DNA of 9,750 nucleotides from Lysobacterales bacterium CG_4_10_14_3_um_filter_64_11 (GCA_002782905.1 PFJA01000006.1:1-9750); one strand, 5' to 3'. Shown: positions 1 to 6,725, counted from the stretch's first letter. Numbers and translations are program-made. The notes: a model not told the origin generated them from the letters alone.

Positions 1-623
1 GGGTGATGCGCGCCGATGGCAGCACGCTGGGCCCTGATGACCGTGCCGACCCGGCCGATATCGTGGTCGATGATGAACCGCTGGACCCGCCGCCGGGCAT
101 GGCGCTGATGTTGCACAAGCCGCTTGGCTGTACCTGCTCCACCCGCGATGCCGGTGGAGTGGTTTACGACTGGCTGCCGCCACGTTTTCGCCTGCGCAAC
201 CCGGTGTTGTCGTGTGTCGGGCGGCTGGATCGTGACACGTCCGGCTTGCTGTTGATGACCGACGATGGTGCGTTGCTGCATCGGATCATTGCACCCAAAG
301 CGCGGCTGGTGAAGGTGTACGAGGCGACGCTGGCGGAAGATTTGCGCGGCGATGAAGCAGCCATTTTCGCCAGCGGCACGCTGCTGCTGGAATCGGAAAC
401 CACCCCGCTTGCGCCCGCGCAGTTGCAGGTGCTGGGGCCGCGCCATGCGCGTCTGGCGATGATCGAAGGCCGCTATCACCAGGTACGGCGCATGTTCGCG
501 GCGCAAGGCAACCATGTGCTCAGCCTGCACCGGGTATCGATCGGCGGACTCGGCCTGGGCGATCTGGCGGCGGGGCAGTGGCGGTTACTCGATGACCACG
601 ACATGCAGCGACTATTCGCGTGA
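1..623 (+). CDS. rsuA: 16S rRNA pseudouridine synthase, RsuA family (5'-truncated by window edge)
   Basis: This enzyme of the RsuA/RluB/RluE/RluF family isomerises a uridine in rRNA to pseudouridine; for RsuA itself the target is U516 of 16S rRNA. The visible frame holds the catalytic signature GRLDRDTSGLLLMTDDG, with the catalytic Asp about residue 76 counted from the GTG at position 3. Family motifs LHKPLGCTCST (about 37-47) and EGRYHQVRRMFAAQGNHV near the C-terminus are also present. The first visible residues (RVMRADGSTL) match the end of an S4 RNA-binding domain (RsuA has NRVTVDG there), so the GTG/ATG at 3-8 is not the real start and roughly 20-30 residues lie to the left. RsuA is preferred over RluE because the end of an S4 domain is present and the C-terminal motif matches RsuA. 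The exact target uridine is inferred. The gene ends 1 bp before the stop of the convergent GGDEF-EAL gene, and no terminator hairpin is visible between them. Confidence 0.88.
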   Translation, partial: VMRADGSTLGPDDRADPADIVVDDEPLDPPPGMALMLHKPLGCTCSTRDAGGVVYDWLPPRFRLRNPVLSCVGRLDRDTSGLLLMTDDGALLHRIIAPKARLVKVYEATLAEDLRGDEAAIFASGTLLLESETTPLAPAQLQVLGPRHARLAMIEGRYHQVRRMFAAQGNHVLSLHRVSIGGLGLGDLAAGQWRLLDDHDMQRLFA

Positions 624-624
624 A

Positions 625-2544
625 TCAGACTACCGGATAGCGTGCGCCCGGGTCGAACGTTTCGGCGGGCAGCGGCAGACTGAACAGATAACCTTGCCCG
701 AACGGGCAGTGCCGCTCGCGCAGAAACGCCATGTGCGCATCGAACTCGATGCCCTCGGCTACCACACGCAGGCCCAGTGACTGCGCCATGCTCAGGATGG
801 CGCTGGCGATCGCGGCATCGTCGGGGTTGCCGGGTACGCCGCGGATGAAGCTGCGATCGATCTTGAGGATGCCAAACGGCAACTGGCGCAAATAGCCAAA
901 CGAGGAATAGCCGGTACCAAAGTCGTCGATGCTCAACGTTACCCCGAGCTCCCCCAGCATGTGCAAGGTGCTCAGCGCCAGATCTTCGCCAGCAAGGAAC
1001 AGGCTTTCGGTGATCTCCACGTGCAATGCGGCGGCCGGCACCGCGTATTTGCCAAGCAGCACGGCGACATGTTCGACGAACTGCGGGTCGCGCAACTGCC
1101 GCACCGACACGTTGACCGCCATGGTGAATGCCGGTTGCTGGCGGCGCCACGCTTGGCACTGCGCCAGCGCTTGCTCGAGTACCCAATAGCCGATCTCGCA
1201 GATCAGCCCGGTTTCCTCGGCCAGGGTGATGAAGCTGTCGGGAAATGTCAGGCCATCTTCGGGATGGTTCCAGCGCAGCAGCGCTTCGGCACCGACGACC
1301 TGCCCGTTACCCAGATCGACGATCGGGTGATAGTGCAGCAGCAACTGATCGGCCGCCAGCGCCGCGCGCAAAAACTGTTCGGTACGCAGGCGCGAGCGTG
1401 CGGTTTCATCGGTTTGCTGCGAATAGAACCGGTAGCCGTTGCGGCCGGCCGCCTTGGTCTCGTACATCGCCAGATCGGCGTTTTTCAGCAGCGTGTCGGC
1501 ATCCTCGCCGTCCTGCGGGCACACGGTGATGCCGATGCTGGCGCTGATCCGATGCTCGACGCCATCGATCTGCAGCGGCTTTGACACCGCATCGAGCGTA
1601 CGCAATGCCACCAGTACCGGGTCGTTGCGATCGGCCACCTGGCCGACGATCACGGCAAACTCGTCGCCGCCCAGGCGAGCGACGGTATCGGAACTGCGCA
1701 CGACCGATTGCAGCCGCTCGGAGATGGTCTTCAGCAACTGATCGCCAGCCGCGTGGCCGCGCGAATCATTGATGTCCTTGAAGCGATCCAGATCGACGAA
1801 CATTACCGCCAGCGCGGTATTGCTGCGCCGGGTTAAGGCGATGGCCTGGTTGACGCGATCCAGGAACAGGCTGCGGTTGGGCAGCCCGGTGAGGCTGTCA
1901 TACAACGCCAGTTGTCGGTTGCGGCCTTCGCTTTGCGCCAGCGACAGGTTGCTGGCTTGCAATCGCTGGATGGTACTGCGCACCTGCCGCACGATACCCA
2001 GCACCACAACGAATGCCACGGCCGCGACCAGCAGCATGCCGTACAGCATGAGCCGCACCAGGCGCTGACCGAGCTCGGCCACCGGCGCGATGAAGGCCTC
2101 GGAATATTCACGAAAGGTGGTAGCGGCGGCGGTGATTCGCGTCATCAGCTCGGTCGCACTCAGGGTGCCGGCTTGATAGGCTGCCAAGTCGGCGAGGCTG
2201 CGCTCAGCGAGCGCCAAATCGCGCTCGCACAACCGCAACAGCACCTCGCCGCCCAGCAGCGCGATCTCAAAGCGCTCAAAAACACCCGCTTCCTGTAAAC
2301 ATGCCAGCGGCTGCGCGCGCACCTGCGTGACACTCTGGCGCAATGCATCGATCTTCGGCTGCGCGCCGATGGTAGCGCGAATCTGCTGATCCAAGGCATG
2401 GGCCGCCTGCAAATGCAGGGCATTCAGTTCGTGGAATCGCGCCACCTTGGCCAGTTGCATGAAGCCGGTAATGGCAAGCGCGCACAGCACGGCGATAATG
2501 ACGACGATGCCGGACAGCCGTTTGCGCATGTCGCTGGTTTTCAA
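625..2544 (-). CDS. membrane-anchored GGDEF-EAL bifunctional c-di-GMP enzyme
   Basis: This is a predicted diguanylate cyclase / c-di-GMP phosphodiesterase in the inner membrane. Residues are counted from the TTG at 2544. A first membrane helix spans about 10-32 and a second about 164-186; the roughly 130-residue segment between them is probably periplasmic and sensory, but I recognise no domain in it. The GGDEF domain has the intact motif GGDEF at 292-296 and an RSSD inhibitory I-site (RxxD) at 283-286, in the usual position. The EAL domain has EALLRW from residue 420, NVSVRQL, EITES, DDFGTGYSS, KIDRSF and VVAEGIE, so metal and catalytic residues of both domains look complete. Start choice: the TTG at 2544 has an AGGGGG Shine-Dalgarno 5 nt upstream. 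The ATG at 2529 has none, and a TTG at 2598 would sit at the likely transcription start. Which activity dominates cannot be read from sequence. The gene is divergent from the racemase and convergent with rsuA. Confidence 0.93.
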   Translation of the reverse strand: MKTSDMRKRLSGIVVIIAVLCALAITGFMQLAKVARFHELNALHLQAAHALDQQIRATIGAQPKIDALRQSVTQVRAQPLACLQEAGVFERFEIALLGGEVLLRLCERDLALAERSLADLAAYQAGTLSATELMTRITAAATTFREYSEAFIAPVAELGQRLVRLMLYGMLLVAAVAFVVVLGIVRQVRSTIQRLQASNLSLAQSEGRNRQLALYDSLTGLPNRSLFLDRVNQAIALTRRSNTALAVMFVDLDRFKDINDSRGHAAGDQLLKTISERLQSVVRSSDTVARLGGDEFAVIVGQVADRNDPVLVALRTLDAVSKPLQIDGVEHRISASIGITVCPQDGEDADTLLKNADLAMYETKAAGRNGYRFYSQQTDETARSRLRTEQFLRAALAADQLLLHYHPIVDLGNGQVVGAEALLRWNHPEDGLTFPDSFITLAEETGLICEIGYWVLEQALAQCQAWRRQQPAFTMAVNVSVRQLRDPQFVEHVAVLLGKYAVPAAALHVEITESLFLAGEDLALSTLHMLGELGVTLSIDDFGTGYSSFGYLRQLPFGILKIDRSFIRGVPGNPDDAAIASAILSMAQSLGLRVVAEGIEFDAHMAFLRERHCPFGQGYLFSLPLPAETFDPGARYPVV

Positions 2545-2600
2545 TGCATCCCCCTGCCGCAATCCGGTGTTCGCGCCGAACGGTGCGTCGAATCGCAATA

Positions 2601-2606
2601 ATTATC
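2601..2606 (-). promoter_or_regulatory. possible -10 box for the GGDEF-EAL gene
   Basis: On the minus strand GATAAT (5 of 6 to TATAAT) lies in the divergent gap between the GGDEF-EAL gene and the racemase gene, about 57 nt upstream of the chosen TTG start. No convincing -35 box sits at 16-18 nt, so the call is weak. For the opposite gene, the plus strand has TTGACG at 2706-2711, a good -35, but only a poor -10 (CAAGCA, 2729-2734). The 216-bp gap 2545-2760 therefore probably holds both promoters, without a clear pair for either. Confidence 0.3.
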
Positions 2607-2760
2607 CTCGCGCTGCAAAATAACACGGGTGCGAGATCGTGGTTCGGCTGGCATGCTGGCAAAGTGTGATGGCTGTCGCGACAACAGGGTCTGGCCGCGA
2701 TCACCTTGACGGTGGCTGCAATCGACCGCAAGCAAACTTCCTGAACGGGTGCCATCGCGC

Positions 2761-3474
2761 ATGCGAACCATCGGCTTGATCGGCGGCATGAGTTTTGAAT
2801 CCACCGTGTCGTATTACCAGCAGATCAATCGCCACGTTGCGGCGCAGCTGGGTGGTCTGCACTCGGCGCCGCTGTTGTTGCACAGCGTCGAATTTGCCGC
2901 GATTGCCGCGCTGCAGGCTGCCGGCGACTGGCATCAGGCCGGTGTGGTTCTGGCTGCCTGCGCGCAGGGCTTGCAGCGTGCCGGCGCCGAGGGTTTGCTG
3001 CTGTGTACCAACACCATGCACAAGGTGGCGCCGGCAATCGAGGCTGCCGTGGATATTCCATTCCTGCATATCGTCGATATCACGGCGGCCGCCGTGGTTG
3101 CTGCCGATATTGAAAACGTTGCCCTGCTCGGTACCCGGTTCACCATGGAACAAGCGTTTTATCGCGACCGCTTGCAGGCGCACGGGTTGCGCGTGCAGGT
3201 GCCCAATACGGTCGATCAAGACCGTGTGCATCGGGTGATATTCGATGAGTTGTGCCGCGGTCGGATCGAGCCGGCATCGCGCCGTGCCTATGTCGAAATC
3301 ATTGCGCGGCTGGCGCAACGCGGCGCGCAGGCGGTGATTCTGGGCTGCACCGAAATCGGCCTGCTGCTTGCGCACGACGACAGCCCATTGCCGTTGTTCG
3401 ACACCACCGCGTTGCACGCGCGCGCAGCGGCGGAGTTCGTGTTGGGCGATGTGTGTTCTCCACCCGCGCCGTGA
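2761..3474 (+). CDS. aspartate/glutamate racemase family protein, YgeA-like amino-acid racemase
   Basis: This is a cofactor-independent cytoplasmic racemase that would interconvert L- and D-amino acids by a two-cysteine acid/base mechanism. Both catalytic cysteines are present: Cys82 in LLLCTNTMHK and Cys196 in ILGCTEIGLL. The N-terminal MRTIGLIGGMSFEST, the GGLHSAPLLLHSV segment and LLGTRFTMEQAFY correspond closely to E. coli YgeA, a broad-specificity racemase active on homoserine and other residues. The length of 237 residues is normal for the family. The ATG at 2761 is chosen because the family begins exactly with this M-x-TIGLIGGM; a GTG at 2749 would only add four residues, and neither has a strong ribosome binding site. 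The gene stands alone, divergent from the GGDEF-EAL gene and followed by a 257-bp gap. Substrate range is unknown; D-amino acids for cell-wall editing or signalling, or D-amino-acid catabolism, are both possible. Confidence 0.9.
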   Translation: MRTIGLIGGMSFESTVSYYQQINRHVAAQLGGLHSAPLLLHSVEFAAIAALQAAGDWHQAGVVLAACAQGLQRAGAEGLLLCTNTMHKVAPAIEAAVDIPFLHIVDITAAAVVAADIENVALLGTRFTMEQAFYRDRLQAHGLRVQVPNTVDQDRVHRVIFDELCRGRIEPASRRAYVEIIARLAQRGAQAVILGCTEIGLLLAHDDSPLPLFDTTALHARAAAEFVLGDVCSPPAP

Positions 3475-3549
3475 GGCGCTGCATGGGAAACGCGGGGCGC
3501 AACGCGCCGGCGAAATCCACGATTGTGCTATCCGCCGATCGTCAACAAT

Positions 3550-3584
3550 CCCGGGTTTCGGCCCGTGGCCTCAACCCGGGCTAC
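3550..3584 (-). repeat. REP-like palindromic element with GTAG head
   Basis: The hairpin has arms CCCGGGTT (3550-3557) and AACCCGGG (3573-3580), a 2x2 mismatch, an inner stem GGCC/GGCC (3560-3563 and 3567-3570) and the loop CGT. On the minus strand the tetranucleotide GTAG (complement of 3581-3584) comes directly before the stem. This is the layout of REP elements mobilised by RAYT transposases. It lies in the gap after the racemase gene, as REPs usually do, and may also act as a mRNA 3' stabiliser. The octamer CCCGGGTT recurs at 3686-3693. Assignment as a genomic repeat is inference, since one window cannot show copy number. Confidence 0.6.
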
Positions 3585-3623
3585 CACCCCGTTTGATTCC
3601 TCGGCGATTGGACGGGATTCGCC

Positions 3624-3655
3624 GTGCTGCGCCTTTGCTGTCCTTTGCGGAGCAC
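3624..3655. repeat. imperfect inverted repeat in the racemase-NRDE gap
   Basis: GTGCTGCGC (3624-3632) can pair with GCGGAGCAC (3647-3655) over nine positions with a single G/G mismatch, around a 14-nt loop. There is no T-tract on either side, so this is not an obvious intrinsic terminator. It sits between the REP-like hairpin and the possible NRDE promoter. With the REP it makes up most of the structure in the 257-bp non-coding stretch 3475-3731. Confidence 0.4.
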
Positions 3656-3669
3656 AGGGCTTCACGCTT

Positions 3670-3698
3670 TTCCCGAGCTCCGAGTCCCGGGTTAAAAT
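3670..3698 (+). promoter_or_regulatory. possible sigma70 promoter for the NRDE-YjeF-PRTase operon
   Basis: TAAAAT at 3693-3698 matches 5 of 6 to the -10 consensus. A weak -35 (TTCCCG, 3670-3675) lies 17 bp upstream. Transcription would start near 3705, about 27 nt before the ATG at 3732. That leader (CCTTAGCGATCAACCCAGCCC) contains no clear Shine-Dalgarno sequence. The -10 box overlaps a copy of the CCCGGGTT arm of the nearby REP-like element. Confidence 0.35.
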
Positions 3699-3731
3699 CA
3701 CGCCTTCTTTCCTTAGCGATCAACCCAGCCC

Positions 3732-4502
3732 ATGTGTCTGATTGCCCTGGCGTGGCATGTTCACCCACGCTATCCGTTGCTGCTGATCGCCAATCGCGAC
3801 GAATATCACGCGCGACCAACCGCGCCGGCGGCGGTTCATCCGGACGCTGCGCAGGTGTTCGGTGGCCGCGATCTGGAAAAAGGCGGTAGCTGGTTGTTGG
3901 CTTCCGCGCGCGGGCGGATGGCGGCAGTGACCAATGTGCGCTTGCCGCAGCCGGTCGATCCTGCGGCGGCTTCGCGCGGCCAGTTGGTGAGCGAGTTCGT
4001 GCTTGCGCGCGATTCAGCAGCGGGCTATGGCGAGCAGCTGGCGGCACGTGCGGCGCACTACGCACACTTCAATCTGCTGGCCTGGGATGGCGCCGAACTG
4101 GTCTATGCCGGCACCCATCCTGAATATGAAACCCAGCGCCTGCAACCGGGCGTGCATGTGTTGTCCAACGCCGGCCTCAACAGCCCGTGGCCCAAAGCGT
4201 TGCGTTTGCGGCAGCGCCTGCGAGATTGGCTCGATCACGAACACGGCAGCACAGCAATGATCGAACCGTTGTTTGCGGCGTTGGCAGACCGTGAGCAGGC
4301 GCGTGATGCCGAGTTGCCCGATACCGGGGTCGGCATCGAGCGGGAGCGCTTTCTTTCTGCGCCGTTCATCGTGGGCGCCGATTATGGCACTCGTTGCAGC
4401 ACCATCGTGCTGGCCAACGACGAGGAAATCGATTTTACCGAGCGCCGCTTCGGGCCGTTGGGCAATTACCTTGGCGAAGTGCGCCAGACCCTGTCGCGAT
4501 GA
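3732..4502 (+). CDS. NRDE family protein (TANGO2 / DUF833)
   Basis: This 256-residue protein belongs to the NRDE/TANGO2 family, named for the near-invariant Asn-Arg-Asp-Glu seen here at residues 21-24. Other family marks are the N-terminal MCLIALAW with Cys2 directly after the start, FGGRDLEKGGSWL (about 43-56), MAAVTNVR, and the late YGTRCSTIVL segment. The exposed Cys2 resembles N-terminal nucleophile hydrolases, but no reaction is firmly established for bacterial members; the eukaryotic TANGO2 has been linked to mitochondrial and lipid or haem metabolism. No signal peptide or membrane helix is visible, so it is presumably cytosolic. It is the first gene of a four-gene cluster, and its TGA stop overlaps the ATG of the next gene (ATGA), suggesting translational coupling with the YjeF_N protein. 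Confidence 0.9.
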   Translation: MCLIALAWHVHPRYPLLLIANRDEYHARPTAPAAVHPDAAQVFGGRDLEKGGSWLLASARGRMAAVTNVRLPQPVDPAAASRGQLVSEFVLARDSAAGYGEQLAARAAHYAHFNLLAWDGAELVYAGTHPEYETQRLQPGVHVLSNAGLNSPWPKALRLRQRLRDWLDHEHGSTAMIEPLFAALADREQARDAELPDTGVGIERERFLSAPFIVGADYGTRCSTIVLANDEEIDFTERRFGPLGNYLGEVRQTLSR

Positions 4503-5251
4503 GCCCGATCAGCACGCTTGGTGCGCGGCAACGGGCGGCGTGCGCCATCGTCAGCGCGGCGCAAATGGCGCAGGTCGATGCCTGCACCATCGATGGTTAT
4601 GGGGTCGGCCTGATCCAGATGATGGAAAATGCCGGCCGCAATCTGGCGCGGCTGGCGCGTGATCGATTTCTGGCAAGCGACGCGCGCGGGAGCTGCGTGC
4701 ATGTGCTGGCCGGCCCGGGTGGTAACGGCGGTGGCGTGCTGGCAGCGGCGCGACGTCTGCACGGTGCCGGCGCACGGGTGCAGGTGTGGCTGGCACAAGC
4801 GGACGCGCTGAGCCCGGCAGCGGCGCAGCAATGGCTCAGCCTGCAACGGCTGGGCGTGCCGCTGATGCACGGTGAGCACCCCGGCGAGGGCGCTGACCTG
4901 ATGCTTGACGGCTTGCTGGGTTATCGCCTGTGCGGGCCGCCACGTTCTGCTTTCGCGGCGTTGATCAGGCAGGCCAATGCCGCCACGTCCCCGATCGTGG
5001 CGCTGGATATGCCGTCTGGGCTTGATCCCGATAACGGCAGCGTCAGCGCGCTGACGATAAACGCCGCTGCCACACTGACCCTTGCCGCGCCCAAGTTCGG
5101 CCTGCTCGCCGCTTCGGCGCGGGCGCTGCTTGGCGAGCTGTATCTGGCCGATATCGGCGTGCCGCCGGCGGTGTATGCCGAACTGGGCCTGGCCAGCGCC
5201 GCAGCCATGATCGATGTCTTCGCGACCGACGACGTGATGCGCTGGGGGTGA
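4499..5251 (+). CDS. nnrE: YjeF_N-domain protein, NAD(P)H-hydrate epimerase type
   Basis: This 250-residue protein covers only the YjeF N-terminal domain. In known members that domain epimerises damaged R-NAD(P)HX to the S-form for repair by the dehydratase NnrD, which is often fused but absent here. Family motifs are MENAGRNLARLA (42-53), the nucleotide loop AGPGGNGGGVLAAARRL (71-87), DGLLG with the presumed catalytic Asp137, VALDMPSGLDPDNG (167-180), and APKFGLLA followed by YLADIGVP. The loop is unusual: the classical NNGGDG reads GNGGGV, so an Asn and the conserved Asp are replaced by Gly. Such a variant may define a divergent subfamily, so epimerase activity is likely but not certain. 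The start is the ATG at 4499, overlapping the NRDE stop as ATGA; an upstream in-frame ATG at 4394 would lie deep inside the NRDE gene. Ribosome loading is probably by coupling, since there is no clear Shine-Dalgarno. Confidence 0.85.
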   Translation: MSPISTLGARQRAACAIVSAAQMAQVDACTIDGYGVGLIQMMENAGRNLARLARDRFLASDARGSCVHVLAGPGGNGGGVLAAARRLHGAGARVQVWLAQADALSPAAAQQWLSLQRLGVPLMHGEHPGEGADLMLDGLLGYRLCGPPRSAFAALIRQANAATSPIVALDMPSGLDPDNGSVSALTINAAATLTLAAPKFGLLAASARALLGELYLADIGVPPAVYAELGLASAAAMIDVFATDDVMRWG

Positions 5252-5310
5252 GCGCGATGTGGGCGATATGCAGTAGCATCGTCGCACCAATGGGGTCGAG
5301 GGGTGGGTCG

Positions 5311-5721
5311 ATGGTCTGGTTGCGGGCATTTATTGCAGGATTTTTTTCCACCCTGATCTTTCATCAGGGCATGCTGGCTTTGCTGCATTTTGGCAAGTTG
5401 GTGCCGCGCGCACCGTTTGCCATGACGCCGGTGCCGCCGCTCGGTGTGCCGTCGGTGATTTCGCTGGCGTTCTGGGGCGGCCTGTGGGGGGTGTTGCTGT
5501 GGGCGATGATCCGCAGCCAAAGTGGCGGCACGCACTGGTTGCTGGCGGTGGTGCTGGGTGCGTTGTTGCCCAGCCTGATCGCCCTGCTGGTGGTGTTTCC
5601 GCTCAAGGGCATGGCGTTCGCCGCCAATTGGGATCCAAAGATCTGGGTCGGCGCCGCTCTGCTCAATGGCGCCTGGGGTTTTGGCGTGGCCTTGTTGATG
5701 CAATGGCTGGGTCGGCGATGA
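5311..5721 (+). CDS. small four-helix integral membrane protein, function unknown
   Basis: The 136-residue product has four predicted hydrophobic segments at about residues 4-27, 48-67, 76-98 and 111-133. Short polar loops and the conserved-looking stretches FHQGMLALLH, MTPVPPLGVPSVISLAFWGG and LLNGAWGFG lie within or between them. I believe similar uncharacterised proteins occur in other proteobacteria, but I can assign no function. The ATG at 5311 is chosen because GAGGGG (5298-5303) sits 7 nt upstream and the first helix then starts properly near the N-terminus. A GTG at 5248 would overlap the previous stop as GTGA and add 21 residues, and cannot be excluded. Its TGA overlaps the ATG of the PRTase gene (ATGA), so the two are probably co-translated. 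Confidence 0.8.
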   Translation: MVWLRAFIAGFFSTLIFHQGMLALLHFGKLVPRAPFAMTPVPPLGVPSVISLAFWGGLWGVLLWAMIRSQSGGTHWLLAVVLGALLPSLIALLVVFPLKGMAFAANWDPKIWVGAALLNGAWGFGVALLMQWLGRR

Positions 5722-6284
5722 CTGCCGACAGCGAGGGCAGGTTCCGGCTCTACCAGCGCGAAGGCACCCTGGCCCTGCTTGATTCGATGGCCCGGCAGGC
5801 AGTAGTGCGCTTGGCCGGCAAGCCGAGCACGGTGATCGGCGTATTGCGCCGTGGCGCACCGCTGGCCGATCTGCTGGTGCAGCGCATGCGCGCGCTCGAT
5901 CCGGGCCTGGATATCGCACGCATGGACTTGAAGGTGAAGCGCTACAGCGATGATCTGCATCTGCTGCATCCGGATACCAGCCTGGACGCCAGCCCGGAAC
6001 AACTCAACGCCAGTTTTCGTGGCCGCCAGGTGATCGTGGTCGATGACGTGCTGTACCAGGGCTACTCGCTGTTCCGGGTGCTGGAGTTTGTGCGCCTGCG
6101 CGAGCCCGAGGCGGTGCTCACCGCGGTGCTGGTGGATCGTCGTGCACAGCGTTTGCCGATCACTGCCGACATCGTGGGCGCGGTGGTACAGATTGCGCCG
6201 GAGCAGGTGATCGAATGCAATGTGCCGCCATTTGAGCCCGAGCTGGCGGTGGACGTGTGGCGACCGGCGCCGATGCCTGCGTGA
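5718..6284 (+). CDS. PyrR-like phosphoribosyltransferase with altered PRPP motif
   Basis: This 188-residue type I phosphoribosyltransferase is most like PyrR, the pyrimidine regulator / uracil PRTase. Support comes from VIGVLRRGAPLADLL (39-53; PyrR has the IKTRGIYLA-type motif), RYSDDL (75-80, PyrR YRDDL), VIVVDDVLYQGYS (105-117), and AVLVDRRAQRLPITADIVG (136-154), which follows PyrR VDRGHRELPIRADYVG closely. In PyrR the PRPP loop reads DDVLYTGRT. Here TGRT is QGYS (114-117), removing the Thr that usually contacts the PRPP 5'-phosphate and the following basic residue. Catalysis may thus be changed or lost while the fold is kept. No pyr genes lie nearby, so regulation of pyrimidine synthesis is not supported by context. 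The ATG at 5718 overlaps the stop of the membrane protein gene. This is the last gene of the cluster, facing a convergent gene 18 bp away. Confidence 0.85.
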   Translation: MTADSEGRFRLYQREGTLALLDSMARQAVVRLAGKPSTVIGVLRRGAPLADLLVQRMRALDPGLDIARMDLKVKRYSDDLHLLHPDTSLDASPEQLNASFRGRQVIVVDDVLYQGYSLFRVLEFVRLREPEAVLTAVLVDRRAQRLPITADIVGAVVQIAPEQVIECNVPPFEPELAVDVWRPAPMPA

Positions 6285-6302
6285 TTCGCTGTTGCGGGCG
6301 CG

Positions 6303-6725
6303 TCACACGCCCTGCGCTTTGGCGCTGGCGCTGAGGCTGATCCGGGTTGCAGAGGTATTGCCGAGCGCCGCCTGCAGGCGCACCAACACCCGGCCCTGGT
6401 CGCTTTCCCAGACTTGCAGTTGCGCTTGCTCGCTGTCGCCGCCCAGTTGCACCAGGTGCCAGCCATTGCCGGGCAGGGTGGCGCGGAAAAAGTCGGCGGC
6501 CTGCGCCAGTGTTCCGGGAAAGGCGTGGTGCCGCGCTGTGCGGCTGGCCTGAATCAGTGCGGCGGTGGCCGGCGCCGGCACGCTGGCCAGCAATGCGCGA
6601 TCGGCCGGGGCGGAGGACACCACCTGTACGCCGACCGAAAACTGACCGTGGCTTGCTGCATTCACACTCAACGAGGCGAGGGTGAGGGTTGCTGCAAGCA
6701 GTAAGCGGACAGTGGGTTGACGCAT
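6303..6725 (-). CDS. secreted protein of unknown function
   Basis: The 140-residue product begins with a clear Sec signal peptide, MRQPTVRLLLAATLTLASL then SVNA, with likely cleavage after Ala23 (SVNA/ASHG). It would be periplasmic or exported, and no lipobox Cys is present. The mature part contains a segment of the form ADFFRATLPGNGWHLVQL followed by LQVWESDQGRVLVRLQAAL. This resembles the pattern DFYR..LP..GW seen in various small envelope proteins, but I cannot name a domain. The start at 6725 is chosen because GGAG lies 9 nt upstream and the signal peptide begins there; a longer frame to 6761 would add 12 residues. It converges with the PRTase gene and is divergent, across 549 bp, from the pilus operon. 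No cysteine is seen in the mature part. Confidence 0.75.
   Translation of the reverse strand: MRQPTVRLLLAATLTLASLSVNAASHGQFSVGVQVVSSAPADRALLASVPAPATAALIQASRTARHHAFPGTLAQAADFFRATLPGNGWHLVQLGGDSEQAQLQVWESDQGRVLVRLQAALGNTSATRISLSASAKAQGV

Noticed and set aside
476..1186. Long minus-strand open frame overlapping rsuA and the GGDEF-EAL gene
   Set aside because: Arg/Ala/His-rich low-complexity product typical of high-G+C shadow frames; both overlapped genes have clear family motifs.
2674..2683. Palindrome TGTCGCGACA in the gap between the GGDEF-EAL and racemase genes
   Set aside because: About ten 10-bp palindromes are expected by chance in a window of this size, and it is not placed against a clear promoter.
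3496..3508. Hairpin GGCGC-AAC-GCGCC after the racemase gene as a terminator
   Set aside because: The stem is only 5 bp and no T-tract follows, so it does not qualify as an intrinsic terminator.
4466..5329. Minus-strand open frame opposite the YjeF_N gene
   Set aside because: His/Arg/Gln-rich shadow without a family match; the plus-strand gene carries the YjeF_N motifs in order.
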